A DNA stretch of 64,000 bases from CAVTQY01 sp963736975. Lineage in GTDB: Bacteria; Pseudomonadota; Alphaproteobacteria; Acetobacterales; Acetobacteraceae. Made by a program: the position numbers and the translations under genes. The notes below the pieces were generated by a model. That model was not told the DNA's origin, ran no database searches, and saw only the letters and a list, made by a program, of their open reading frames with translations. Each line of letters starts with the position of its first letter. Within the stretch, counting starts at the first letter, position 1. Shown here piece after piece: positions 53,987 through 63,759 of this stretch. The stretch covers positions 930,001 to 994,000 of the forward strand of contig CAVTQY010000001.1 in assembly GCA_963736975.1 (NCBI GenBank), read 5' to 3'.

Positions 53987-54656
53987 GGTGATCGCAGTAT
54001 TTCGCCACCAGCAGATGTGCCAGCGTGGCCGGTGTGGCACGCCCGCGTGGCGTCGGCATCGCTGGAGCCGGAGCCTGCGTGATGGCGTCGCACGCACAGC
54101 AGGCAAACTTGGGTCGTACGTGACGAATGACCTGGAAGTGCCCTGGCACGTAATCCAGCACCTCGGTGACGTCCTCGCCCAGTTTGGCCATCCTGCCACC
54201 GCAGTCAGGGCAGGTGCAGGCCCCATCGCCGGCAGGCTGATGCACAACATCCTGGCGCGGCAGATGATCAGGCAGCGGCTTGCGCTTCGGCTGGTTGGCG
54301 CGGGCGGAAGCTGGTGAAGCAGGCTCCGTCGCTTCGGCACGGGCGGTATCTTCGGCCGCACCAGTCTCCAATTCCTCGAGCTGGAATTCGAGTTGGGCGA
54401 TCTGACGAGTGATCCGCTCCGACGAGCGACCGAACTGCATGCGGCGCAGCTTCGCGATCTGGAACCGGAGCTTCTCGATCTCCAACGCCTTGAGCTGCAC
54501 CGCGGTCTCCGCCGCCTTCAACTCGCTCTGGCAGGCCCGCGCGAACGCACGCAATGCGGCAGGATCATCCGGCAGTTCGGCCGTGGCGAGCGACATGTCC
54601 TCAATCTATCCGGAGCCACACTGGCCAACCAGAATCGAGTGGGAATCGGTGCTCTG

Positions 54657-55010
54657 TCACACCAACACTGGTTGCGGCGTCGGCGGCGGTGCTATCGTTC
54701 GACGCCAATCCATCGCCTCGACCAGCACGGAAAACTGCGCGGGGGTGAGTGTCATCGCTCCATCAACAATTGGCGGCCACACGAAGCGGCCCTTCTCAAG
54801 ACGCTTCGCAATCAGCCACATCCCACTGCCGTCCCAATACAGGCCCTTGAAATAGTCACCGCGCTTTCCGCGGAAGATGAACAGATGACCGCTGAACGGA
54901 TCCGCACCGATCATCTGCTGCGCCTTCACAGCCAAACCGTCAAACCCATTGCGCAGATCAACCGGATGGCAGGCGAGAAAGACTTTCGTGCCAGGCGCCA
55001 GACTGATCAC
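54657..55010 (-). CDS. IS66 TnpB (Orf2)
   Basis: A 117-residue protein, VISLAPGTKVFLACHPVDLR, NGFDGLAVKAQQMIG, HLFIFRGKRGDYFKGLYWDG and LEKGRFVWPP. The GTG at 55010 overlaps the tnpA stop as GTGA. TnpB is needed for IS66 transposition; its activity is unknown. Intact. Confidence 0.92.
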   Translation of the reverse strand: MISLAPGTKVFLACHPVDLRNGFDGLAVKAQQMIGADPFSGHLFIFRGKRGDYFKGLYWDGSGMWLIAKRLEKGRFVWPPIVDGAMTLTPAQFSVLVEAMDWRRTIAPPPTPQPVLV

Positions 55011-55423
55011 AGCGCGCCCCGCATTGCGCGTAGGACACGCGACAGCGCCTTCTCGTTCACCAGGCCGTCGACACAAATGCGGATACCGTTCGGCAGCGCA
55101 ATCTCGATCATTCCAGCTTCGGCTTCGCTTGCCTGCGGCGGTTGCGACCGCTCCGGTTGCGGCGGCGCCAACAATGGCCGTCTCTCCCCGCTTACTTCGC
55201 CCACCACACCGACCCGAACGAAGCCAACTGGCTCCGGCGCGCTAACCGCACAAGCTGCTGCCTTCCATGCCGAGCGCCAATTGTACAGCAGGCTCTCCGA
55301 GATGCCGTGCCGCCGGGCTACCACCGCAACCTTGCCACCTTCGGATTCCACCTCATCCAGCAGTGCAGACTTCTGGGCCGGGCTCCACTTCCGGCGACGC
55401 GTGATGATCTCTCCCTCTGACAC
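55007..55423 (-). CDS. IS66 TnpA (Orf1)
   Basis: A 138-residue helix-turn-helix protein: RRRKWSPAQKSALLDEVESE, GGKVAVVARRHGISESLLYN then WRSAWKAA. The C-terminus has IEIALPNGIRICVDGLVN and ALSRVLRAM. It precedes tnpB with overlapping codons. Intact. Confidence 0.9.
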   Translation of the reverse strand: MSEGEIITRRRKWSPAQKSALLDEVESEGGKVAVVARRHGISESLLYNWRSAWKAAACAVSAPEPVGFVRVGVVGEVSGERRPLLAPPQPERSQPPQASEAEAGMIEIALPNGIRICVDGLVNEKALSRVLRAMRGAL

Positions 55424-55859
55424 GTCCCCTCCTTCTGGAGTCCTCCAGAAGGACTCCCGTCAGGGGAAAACTCTTCGGATGTCGACCGCCTCAGCGCAAT
55501 ACGGTGCAGGCCATGCGCTTACGTATCGCGCGGTGCATGTGAAGAACCCGTGCTGCCGATCGTGGCGTGCGCTGCTGGCCGCGACGGATGGTGCTCAATA
55601 AACGGCGCGATGTAGAAAACGGCATACGAGCGCTGCTGCGCGAAGCCGGGCTAAAGGTCGGCACGCCGAGCCGGAGGAACTTTGCTGCGCGAGTGACTGA
55701 GCTGGCCACTGACGATCCGGTGCCGGCTGCCCTGACCGGGTCACTGCTGTCGGTCATCGCCGTAATGACGCAAGAAATCGACCAGCTCACCAAGCGTGTG
55801 CGATCATGTCCCGAGACGTGGTGTAGGAGCTGGGCTCCTCGGCGGGTTGGACCGCCATG

Positions 55860-57060
55860 TCAGGCTGCGATGGCTGGCAGGCTGACGGCGGGGTTATCGC
55901 TCAAAGGGGCGATGGTTTCCAGGCTCATGTAGCGCGCGCGCTGCACGGCCCATTCATCGTTCTGCCCAAGCAGGAGCGCACCGACGAGCCTGACGACGGC
56001 AGCCTCGTTAGGAAAGATGCCGACGACATCACTGCGCCGCTTGATCTCGCCATTGAGACGTTCCAACGGGTTGGTGCTGTGGAGCTTGGCGCGGTGCTGG
56101 GTGGGGAAGTCCATATAGGCAAGCACGTCGGCTTCGGCATCATCCATCAACGCTGCAAGCTTGGACACGCGCGGCCGAAGTTGGTCGGCCACCTGGCGCC
56201 ATTGCTTACGTGCCGCCTCGGCATCGTCCTGGGCGAAGGCGGTGCCGATCCAAGCGGAGACGACGCGGCGCTGGGTCTTTCCTGCATAGGCCATGGCGTT
56301 ACGCATGAAGTGCACGCGGCAGCGTTGCCAAGTGGCGCCGAGTACCTTGCTGATCGCGGCCTTCAGTCCCTCGTGGGCATCGGAGACAACCAGTTTGACG
56401 CCGCGCAGGCCGCGACGAGCGAGACTGCGCAGGAACTCGGTCCAGAATGGCTCGGCCTCGCTGTTGCCGATCGTCATGCCGAGCACTTCGCGGCGACCGT
56501 CGGTGTTGACGGCGACGGCAACGATCACGGCGACTGATACAATATGATGGTCGCGCCGGGCTTTGACGTAGGTGGCATCCAGCCAGAGATATGGCCAGTC
56601 GCCCCTCGATCGGACGATGCAGGAAGGTTTGCACCCTCTCGTCGAGCTCGGCGCAGAGCCGCGACACTTGGCTCTTGCTGATGCCCTCCATACCCATCGC
56701 CTTGACCAGTTCATCCACCGAACGGGTCGAGATACCCTGCACGTAGGATTCCTGGATCACTGCGGTCAGCGCCTTCTCAGCCATCCGGCGCGGTTCCAGG
56801 AAGCCGGGGAAGTAGCTGCCCTTCCGAAGCTTGGGAACACGCAGCTCGACCGTTCCAGCTCGCGTCTGCCAGTCGCGGTCGCGATAGCCGTTACGATGGT
56901 TCACACGGTCTTCGCTGCGTTCGCCATGGCCAGCGCCGCACAGCGTCTCGGCCTCCAGCTCCATCAGCCGCTGCGCGGCGAAGCCGATCATCTCGCGCAG
57001 CAATGTCGTGTCGGAACCCTTCTCCAAAAGCTCGCGAAGGGCGATCTTGTCGTCGGTCAT
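55860..57060 (-). pseudogene. IS256-family transposase, single-base frameshift
   Basis: From the ATG at 57060 (DDKIALRELLEKGSDTTLLR, then MEGISKSQVSRLCAELDERV) the frame is lost at a G run near 56601-56604 (IEGR for IEGD); from there DWPYLWLDATYVKAR, HIVSVAVIVAVAVNTDGRRE, FWTEFLRSLARRGLRGVKLV-SDAHEG and the last helix (STNPLERLNGEIKRRSDVVG) run in the other frame to 55860. Without the extra base it is a full 399-residue transposase with all DDE residues. Confidence 0.9.
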
Positions 57061-57133
57061 CGTGGTGATCTCCAAGATCAGAGTTGCGAGTTCGCAACCC
57101 AACCCTACCGAGGAGCACCGCGGTGACCACCGC

Positions 57134-57199
57134 TGTGGATAAGTGGCCTGCCTACGCCAGACTCTTGGCGGTCGCTTTGGCAGGCCACTTACCCACAGC
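57134..57199. repeat. subterminal inverted repeat of the IS256 element
   Basis: CTGTGGATAAGTGGCCTGCC and GGCAGGCCACTTACCCACAG pair over 20 bases with one mismatch, between the transposase start and the right terminal repeat. The same structure occurs at 39134-39199 in the fragment copy. It could be a terminator-like barrier against transcription from outside. Confidence 0.75.
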
Positions 57200-57671
57200 T
57201 CCTACACCACTACAGGGGACACGACCGCGTGTGCTCGACGAGGTGCGTATCGAGCCAACATGCCGGCGGCTGATCACCGTGCAAGGTGTCGGGCCATTCA
57301 CCGCCCTTGCGTTCCGCGCCACGATCGATCGGCCGGATCGCTTCCGCCGATCGCGCGACGTTGGCGCACACCTCGGCTTGACGCCCCGGCGCTACCAATC
57401 CGGTGAGACCGATATGCAGGGTCGCATCAGCCGGTGCGGCGATGAGCTGGCTCGAACCGCGCTATACGAAGCCGCCCATTCGCTGCTGATCCGCAGCACC
57501 AAATGGTCGGCTTTGCGGGCTTGGGGCATGAATATCGCCAAACGCCGAGGCATGACGCGCGCAGGTGTGGCGATCGCCCGCAAACTGGCAGGGATCCTAC
57601 ACCTTATATGGGCTGACGGCACCGAGTTTCGTTGGACCAAACAAACCGCGGCCTCGGTAACCCCTGCATGA

Positions 57672-59029
57672 CCAGAGGAGTTTCAGTTCCCGCCTGACGA
57701 GGGCGGAACCGCGTCGTTCCCGTGGGGACGATGGGCGAGGCGATCTCAGTTGAGAGTCCGGAGCCGGAGGGCAGCAATGCCCCGAAGGTCGCGGGACAGA
57801 TTGAGACGCCTCGCTCTTCTCACCCCATCATGCGGCGGCCAAGCGCCGACCGCGAAGAGAAGCGAGTAACCTACGGGAATGGCTGACGCCACGAGGAACA
57901 GCTTGACCCCAGACACCCCAATCAGAGAAGACTCTTATCTACTGCTCTACTGCTCTGCTGCTCTGCTGCTCTGCTGCTCTGCTGCCGCGCGCTGCGCTTC
58001 GAGAGCACGCACGATTTCAAGTGGTGACACCGCCTTCAGGTTATGGGCTTGACGGCGGCGGTCGCGGTCGGGGTCCGCCGCGCCGGATTCGGCGCAAGAA
58101 GCCAGCCCAGGTGCTCGCCAGCGCTATTATTGACAAGCGCCGGCGCCGGCGGACCCAGAGGAACCGGCGCGATGAGGCTGCCCCTCGGGCGTGGGAAGGA
58201 GTTTGTCCGACAGGCGACGGGCGGCAAACCATGACGGACCTCATCACCCGCTCGCACCGCCACCGCGCTGTTGCAGGAGAAGCGCCCGCACGGCCCACCT
58301 TGGGCTGGATCTTCAGGCTGCTGGAGCACGGGGGAGTACCCGGATGCCATACCGCAGGGCCATCCGAGGGACGACGCAGAGGGCCGGCCTGCACGTATCT
58401 TCCCATTCGGGAAGACGGCCGTGTGGTCGACAGCCTCGGGTTCGAGCCGAAAAGATCAGCGCACGATCAGCGGCCCCGCCGGATTGGCCCTGGTCTCTGC
58501 TCTACTGGCGCAACGAAGCGAGCCGGGCAAACAGTAACGCTGCGGGATGTCAGGAACGCAGCAACCAAACTTTCGGATTCACCAGTTTTCAGTGGCGGCA
58601 GAGTGCGGCAACGGTTCTGGTGATCCTGAGCTTCCAGGGAAAGGCCTTGTATGCGCCTGCACCACTCTGCCGAGCGCGATAACATGAGCGGACTCCTCTT
58701 CGGAACACAACCTAGGCGAGTATCTCACGAAGCCGTGAAGAGGCAAGAGGGGTGTTTCAGGAACAGGCGAGGGTGGCGGCTTTCGAATTGGCGAAGCGGA
58801 ACGGGGGCGAAGCCCGCGCCCTAGATCGCGATAGCACTCGCGGGCGCGGCTCGAGCGACGTCCGCGCTGGGAGGAGCGGACGCTGCCCACGCAATCTACG
58901 GTTCTGCTATCTCCGAGAATGCTATGGTGTGGCTGTGCAACAAGTTAGGCACTGACTGTGTTGATTTCCGCTGAGAACTGACCCGGGAATTCCATCGAGA
59001 ATTGACCCGCCTACTGCTTATGGGTTGAG
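57672..59029. other. no convincing gene over 1.4 kb
   Basis: Holds an octamer tandem repeat (57942-57985). Frames between 58.0 and 58.9 kb overlap on both strands and resemble nothing that I know. Near 58975-59010 two GA(A)TTGACCCGCC-like motifs occur, a sign of an IS21-type end next to the IstB remnant. Confidence 0.45.
57942..57985 (+). repeat. octamer tandem repeat, five full units
   Basis: CTGCTCTA then four CTGCTCTG units and a partial CTGC. It is not in any credible reading frame. Such repeats change length easily by slippage. Confidence 0.85.
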
Positions 59030-59200
59030 TTTCATGCGGGGGTCAAGGCTGGATTTTCTCCTTGCGTTTTTGGGCTTTTCGTACGGAACTGTTTCTCAAC
59101 CTGAAGCTGTCATTGCCGGTTTCCAGGATGTGGCAGTGATGGGTGAGACGATCGAGGAGGGCTGTCGTCATCTTGGCGTCGCCGAATATCTGGGGATGCC
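59030..59200 (-). pseudogene. IS21 helper ATPase IstB, C-terminal fragment
   Basis: The minus strand reads DAKMTTALLDRLTHHCHILE then TGNDSFRLRNSSVRKAQKRK, the normal end of IstB. It differs from the 41970 copy in the last residues, so it comes from another IS21 element. No IstA. Confidence 0.75.
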
Positions 59201-59477
59201 GCCAAGCTTGACCGGCGAGTCGCTCAGGTCAGGGTCGTTGACCCACATCATCCACTCTATGGCAGCTCCTTTCCGGTCAGCGATCGCGAAGCGCGCAACG
59301 CGGCGCTAATCATTATGCGGCTACCGGACGGCCGCGAGAGATCGATCACACGCTCGGCGACGGACTTGGCACCCAAAGCCGACGGTCTGCGGTCGGCACC
59401 GAGTTGTGACTCGCACATTTCGGTGCGTACCCTTTTGCCATTGGCAAATCACGTGTGCACCATGCTGGCGTCGCGGA

Positions 59478-59702
59478 ATGGGGACCTCGAGGGAGGACGA
59501 CCGCCCACCCGAGCGCCGGCGACACCAAAGCCCGGCGGAACCGGACGAAGTGTCGGCGGGCCTGCCGCGCCTGTGGTCAGAGCTGTCGCTCGAGAAGCGG
59601 CGCCAGCTGGCGCAGCACGTGGCCCATCTGCTGCAACGCCAACAGTCCGGGTCACCTCGGCTGAAGGAAAAACATTGTGCTGACCACGACGTCGGTAACT
59701 GA
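59478..59702 (+). CDS. small protein preceding the serine recombinase
   Basis: A 74-residue frame with GLPRLWSELSLEKRRQLAQH then VAHLLQRQQ near its middle, overlapping the recombinase GTG by 26 bp. Small helical proteins with a comparable Leu-Pro-x-Leu-W...RRxLAxxxAxLL motif frequently precede large serine recombinases on such elements; the role is unknown. Confidence 0.55.
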   Translation: MGTSREDDRPPERRRHQSPAEPDEVSAGLPRLWSELSLEKRRQLAQHVAHLLQRQQSGSPRLKEKHCADHDVGN

Positions 59703-61901
59703 CGAGCGCATTACGACGGCGCACCGCGCGAAGCTTTGTTTCGTCTATGTGCGGCAATCCTCCCCGGGGCAGGTTCGCCACCATCAAGAAAGTACGGAGC
59801 TCCAGTATCGGTTGGTTGAACGGGCGGTCACGCTGGGTTGGCCACGCGAGCGGGTTCATGTCATCGCAGTGTCTGGAAGCCATACCGGTCCTTGCTGGAT
59901 GTGCCGGACTTGCCGAGATCGTCATCGTTGGTCATGAGCCTGGATGCATCACGTCTCGCGCGCAACAACCGAGATTGGCATCAGCTCCTCGAGCTGTGCT
60001 CGTTGTTTGGTGTGCTGATTGCCGACGGCGAGCGCCTGTACGATCCGGGGGCGTACCACGACCGGCTACTCTTGGGCTTATCAGGGATCATGAGCGAGGC
60101 GGAACTACATCAAATCAAGATCCGCCTGCACCAAGGTGAACGGCAGAAAGCGGCGCGCGGAGAGCTGCGCATGCCACTGCCGGCCGGGCTGACGCATCTG
60201 CGCGACGACACGGTAACCTTCAACCCAGACGAGGAGGTGCAAGAGCGGCTGCGCCTGGTGTTCGCCAAGTTTCGTGAGCTGCGCAGCGCCAAGGCGGTCA
60301 TGCGCTATTTGCGGCGGAACAAGCTGCTGATCCCCGTGCGGCCGCTACATGGTCCGGCGCCGCACGACGTCGTCTGGCGTGCGGCGGATAGTGCCCGCGT
60401 GCTGCATATTCTGAAGAATCCCGCCTATGCTGGCGCTTACGTTTATGGCCGGTGGCGGCCGGACCCGCTGCGGCGGCAACCTGGAAGCGATCGCATCGGC
60501 ACAATTGCTGTCGCGCCGGCGGATTGGGCGATTTGTTTGAGGGACGCCTATCCGGCGTATGTGGACTGGGACGAGTTCATGGCGAACCAACGACAGCTGG
60601 CGGACAACGTTGGCCGCTACAATCTAGGCCGGCCTGGCGCGCCGCGCAAAGGCAGCGCGCTGCTGCAAGGCATTGTCAGCTGCGGCCGGTGCGCCCGCCG
60701 CATGTGCCTGCGCTATTCCGGGCCGCACGGCGATTACCCGGTGTATATGTGCATCGCTGACCAGGCAGGAGAGGGACTCCCGTGTTGCCAGCAGATGCGA
60801 GCGCTTACCGTTGATGCCGAGGTCGAACGGCTGTTTCTGGCGGCATTGACGCCGGACAGCATCGCCTTGGCGGTCGCCGCATTGGGTGAGATGGAACAGG
60901 AAGACCGCCTGATCGAGCGGCAATGGTCGCTGAAGCGCGAACGTGCGCGTTACGACGCCGAACGGGTACGGCGGCAATATGATGCGGTCGAACCCGAGAA
61001 CCGTTTGGTCGCGCGCTCGCTTGAGAGCGTCTGGGAAGAACGGCTGCGCCGCCTCGAGCACATCGAACAGGAATACGATGCCTGGCGTCGCCAACAGACG
61101 GCCGCGATCTCGGACAGTGAGCGCCAGCAAATCCTGGCGCTTGGCGAAGACCTTCCGCAGCTTTGGCTGGCCGCCAGCACTACGGCGGCGGACCGCAAGC
61201 AGATCGTGCGGCTTGTTATCAAGGAGGTCGCGCTGGATCAGAAGCGACGGCATGGTTACGTCTGGATCAAGATCATCTGGCAGACCGGCGCCACCAGCGA
61301 GCACTGGCTGCAACGGCACGTGCAAAGCTACGCCCAGCATGCCGACCAAGATCGGGTGCGGCAGCGCATCATCGAGCTGAACGCTCAGCAAAAAATGGAC
61401 CACGAGATCGCCGCCATCCTCAACCAGGAGGGCCTCCGCACCGCGCATGGACCGCCGTTTTCCGGCAACATGGTCCATCTGCTGCGCAAAAGGTGGTGCA
61501 TCCCAACGGTCAAGATCAACGGCACGGCGGCAAACCCGCTGCGCTGGCCGGATGGCACCTACTCCGTACGGGGCGCCGCGGCGGCGATCGGCATCACACC
61601 GCAGATTATATTCGATTGGCTCCGCAAGGGTCGCTTGGCGGGAGAACAGCTCGCCAAGGGCATGCCCTGGAGGATCTTTTTGTCTCCCGAGCAGGCTGCT
61701 GAGCTCGCAACACAGGTCCGACGTACCAGCCGATCCACCAAAGCGGCAGACCGGATCGCAGATGTCCAATCTTATTTCTCCATTTCTCCGCCTATTTCGA
61801 GGAGACGATTCGCTCGGGCCCGCCAAGGGTCTTGCGCTCGGGGTGCTGATCGGAGTCGCCATGTGGGCGATGCTCGGTGCCGCCGCTGGTATTTCTTGTA
61901 G
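59677..61901 (+). pseudogene. large serine recombinase, broken in the catalytic domain
   Basis: The GTG at 59677 begins the resolvase domain; KLCFVYVRQSSPGQVRHHQE holds the catalytic Ser. After VTLGWPRERVHVI the frame fails and about 30 residues of the fold are lost or scrambled before VMSLDASRLARNNRDWHQLL resumes near 59937. Then the recombinase domain (HQGERQKAARGELRMPLPAG, ILKNPAYAGAYVYGRWRP), a zinc ribbon (CGRCARRMC, later CC), and a coiled coil follow. The last 40 residues before 61901 look like readthrough. As read, the enzyme is inactive. Confidence 0.85.
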
Positions 61902-61929
61902 CGCCCTATTTGCTCGCGCAGGTGACGCT
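61762..61929 (+). CDS. possible small membrane protein, end uncertain
   Basis: From the ATG at 61762 a frame reads MSNLISPFLRLFRGDDSLGP then AKGLALGVLIGVAMWAMLG, a single membrane helix after an amphipathic start. It shares the frame of an overlapping run-on, and its true end is unclear. It overlaps the recombinase tail by 140 bp. Unrecognised. Confidence 0.35.
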
Positions 61930-62099
61930 CAGGGTCGGCACTCCGCAGATTATCGTATCGTCGGGCGCCTGAGAAAGCGTTATGATGGCCGTTCCCAGGA
62001 GCAATGTGCCTACAATCAGCAGAACGGCTTTCATTCCGCCGATCGTGGCTTGCGATCGTTAAGGATTGGTTGCTTACCGCGGTGCCGTCGGGCCAGGCC

Positions 62100-62325
62100 C
62101 GATGAACCCAAACCGCTCACCCCCGCCACACCGAATGAAATCACTCAAGCTTTCGCCTATGCGCTGCGCTTTGACGGCAGGCGCTACGTCCACCACGCGG
62201 ATGACGCGATAGCACGGATCACCGCCAAGGGTCTCACTTATCACCTGCTTCGTTCCAGCTTCGTGGTCATGAAACGCCCACCTGACGCTTTCCCTCAAGT
62301 GCCCGGAGAGGGATGGATCGGATAG
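62100..62325 (+). pseudogene. small conserved protein, start missing
   Basis: The frame ending at 62325 contains PNEITQAFAYALRFDGRRYV then HHADDAIARITAKGLTYHLL and FVVMKRPPD. It is protein-like (helix-turn, basic, then strand), and resembles small unassigned proteins of alphaproteobacterial mobile DNA. No in-frame ATG or GTG with a ribosome site is near 62100, so the 5' end appears lost. Confidence 0.45.
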
Positions 62326-62535
62326 CCGCCATCCAACTTCCCATCTGGACCGTTGACCTTCGGTTAACCCCTCCCGCGGCAAGGTCCGGCCGAAGGAGGG
62401 AGAAAAATGCCCTGAAATCCGACAACTGCCGCGCTAGGCGGCGCTTGGACTGAACTGCGGCACCCAAACGAAGCCGTCAATCAGCCAGACCACACCCCGA
62501 CATGGGATTTATCCGAAGCGGACCGGAATGGCCTG

Positions 62536-62616
62536 ATGCGTTGCCTCCGCCGCTGCCTGCCCATCGTGATCGGGTTATGGGCGGCGATCGTCTTCGCCGC
62601 GTGGTGGCTCATGTAA
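62536..62616 (+). CDS. possible 26-residue membrane peptide
   Basis: MRCLRRCLPIVIGLWAAIVF then AAWWLM: a basic start and a single perfect hydrophobic helix. There is no clear ribosome site, so this is a tentative call. Confidence 0.2.
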   Translation: MRCLRRCLPIVIGLWAAIVFAAWWLM

Positions 62617-62749
62617 CGCATTGTCGCCTACTGTCCGGTGCGTCGCCCGGTCGCCTTCACGCCGTGCATCGCGCTCGCACATGAACTTGCCAGCGTTCGT
62701 GCTCCCTGAACGGCTCCACCAAACTGGGTCAACTTCAACTTCACCTGGG

Positions 62750-63060
62750 ACAATCGCTTTGCTTTCGCCGGGCGCAAAGGCAGCCTACAGCTCGCCCGGC
62801 CAGCAGCCGACGCTGGCTCCGCCTTTCCGAACAGGCACTACTCGCTCCGCAGCCGTGGCCGAAAGTCAGCTCGCGTCGCGCCGAGGCGCCAGCAGTTGAA
62901 GGTGATCCTGCACTGTATCCAGCACCACCGGCCAATCAGGCGCAGGGCGCGTCCCCACACACACGGCTGAACCACCAGCAGCAGCACTACTGCGCCAATC
63001 TCGCGCATATCGAGCGCTGCAGATCGGGGATTGCTCATCTGCCAGCTTCAGCAAAGGAAG
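62750..63060 (-). repeat. multicopy repeat, copy C (inverted)
   Basis: The minus strand from about 63040 to 62750 matches copy B (47462-47770), including 100 bp after the small gene (GGAGCCAGCG...GCCGGGCGAGCTG). The upstream part shared by copies A and B is not present. Confidence 0.75.
62838..63038 (-). CDS. three-copy small hydrophobic/cysteine protein, copy C (intact)
   Basis: A 66-residue protein: MSNPRSAALDMREIGAVVLL, a hydrophobic segment ending VVQPCVW, then RALRLIGRWC, IQCRITFNCW and the end DFRPRLRSE. It aligns with copy B without gaps after the first few residues, and the differences are conservative (Val/Ile, Asp/Asn). AAGCTGGCAG precedes the ATG as in the other copies. Confidence 0.65.
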   Translation of the reverse strand: MSNPRSAALDMREIGAVVLLLVVQPCVWGRALRLIGRWCWIQCRITFNCWRLGATRADFRPRLRSE

Positions 63061-63472
63061 AGGCTGCTCCAGGCGGGGACCACTGGCTTGTCGGCGCGGC
63101 GTAGCGGACCGGACGTGTAGCGACGCCTCTGGCGAGGAAAGCCGCGGCCGGCCGCTCGGTCCCGCCGGGGAGCAGACGTCTGTATTGCAGGCGGTGTGCG
63201 ACGGCCTCCAGCGACGGCTTGAAGGCTGAGGTCATGCTTTGCTGCACTACGAAGGATCTCTTTCCGGTTGCTTGCTGCCGCACGGTGATGCGCGTCATGC
63301 AGATGTATCTGATTGAGATTACCCGTTGGTTAGCCAGCTCGACATGTGGGCCGGCCGGCTGTAACGGGCAGCAGTCTCTGGACCACAAATTCTTGTTGCT
63401 CCGTCCCACTAGGAGTGGTTTCATCAAGCGCAATGCGCCATAACCGACAATCGATGAGAATGGTAGCTTACG
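63061..63472. other. no gene seen; short tandem duplication at the end
   Basis: Overlapping frames only. At 63452-63489 GATGAGAATGGTAGCTTAC is repeated as GATGAGAATGGTAGCCTAC, duplicating the start region of the following small gene. Confidence 0.5.
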
Positions 63473-63703
63473 ATGAGAATGGTAGCCTACGTTTTCCTCT
63501 CGGCGAGCGACACGAATGTGTTCGCATTCACGTTGGACGAGACTGGTGCTAACTTACCGCCAAGACGTGGGCCATGGCGCCGCTCGGGCAAGGGGCAGGC
63601 CATCCCGCTCGGCGATGCAGCTCTTCCAGCCGAGATCAAAGGGGCACTCGCACGCGATGGTCATTACATCGGGCAATCCAGGGCTGCCGTCGCGCGAGTT
63701 TGA
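63473..63703 (+). CDS. small paralogous protein, TGxNLP family copy 2
   Basis: A 76-residue protein: MRMVAYVFLSASDTNVFAFT, LDETGANLPPRRGPW and AEIKGALARDGHYIGQSR. It aligns over its length with the protein at 49154-49408. The 19-bp tandem duplication at its start gives two nearly identical start sites 19 bp apart in different frames. Just after its stop, CATGCCCAGATTG begins a degraded frame that may correspond to the second gene of the 49-kb pair. Confidence 0.6.
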   Translation: MRMVAYVFLSASDTNVFAFTLDETGANLPPRRGPWRRSGKGQAIPLGDAALPAEIKGALARDGHYIGQSRAAVARV

Positions 63704-63759
63704 CATGCCCAGATTGCTCGGACCACGATTAGCACTACTCTGGCAAATACTATTGCCAT

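Larger units (their letters stand above)
51414..54596 (-). pseudogene. IS66 transposase TnpC, interrupted by a group II intron and a nonsense codon
   Basis: 5' exon (54596-53987): SLATAELPDDPAALRAFARA, the coiled coil, the zinc-binding CTCPDCGG and CACDAITQAPAPAMPTPRGR. The frame resumes after the intron at 52420 with LPLHRQAEIYARSEIDLPRS and HADDTTVPVLEPGLG, a TGA at 52224-52226 where IS66 normally has Arg, and then TGRLWAYVRDDRPFAG and the rest of the catalytic domain (DGYAGFAGLY, CLAHARRKFFDEH, IDNSAAERAIRPLALGRRNW) to 51414. Without intron and nonsense codon it would be a full TnpC. Confidence 0.88.
55802..57226 (-). mobile_element. IS256-family insertion sequence with an 8-bp target duplication
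   Basis: 1425 bp bounded by imperfect inverted repeats: left GATCATGTCCCGAGACG then GTGGTGTAGGAGCTG; right (reverse) GGTCGTGTCCCCTGTA then GTGGTGTAGGAGCTG. GCGTGTGC flanks both sides (55794-55801 and 57227-57234), the 8-bp duplication expected for IS256. It lies in an IS110 gene. Confidence 0.93.
55480..57671 (+). pseudogene. IS110-family transposase split by an IS256 element
   Basis: Left part (to 55801): FRAVHVKN-like then RRMVLNKRRDVENGIRALLR, EAGLKVGTPSRRNFAARVTE and IAVMTQEIDQLTKRV. Right part (from 57227): LDEVRIEPTCRRLITVQGVG, then TIDRPDRFRRSRDVGAHLGL, RRYQSGETDMQGRISRCGDE to a stop at 57669-57671. The two halves join in frame once the 1425-bp IS256 element and one copy of its 8-bp duplication are removed. 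The N-terminal RNase H-like part is missing, so it was already defective. Confidence 0.88.

Noticed and set aside
57942..57985. CRISPR array
   Set aside because: Eight-base units without spacers and no cas genes; no CRISPR array is seen anywhere in the window.
58021..58623. 200-codon plus-strand frame
   Set aside because: Arg/Gly/Pro-rich with competing frames on both strands and no recognisable motif; likely GC-driven.
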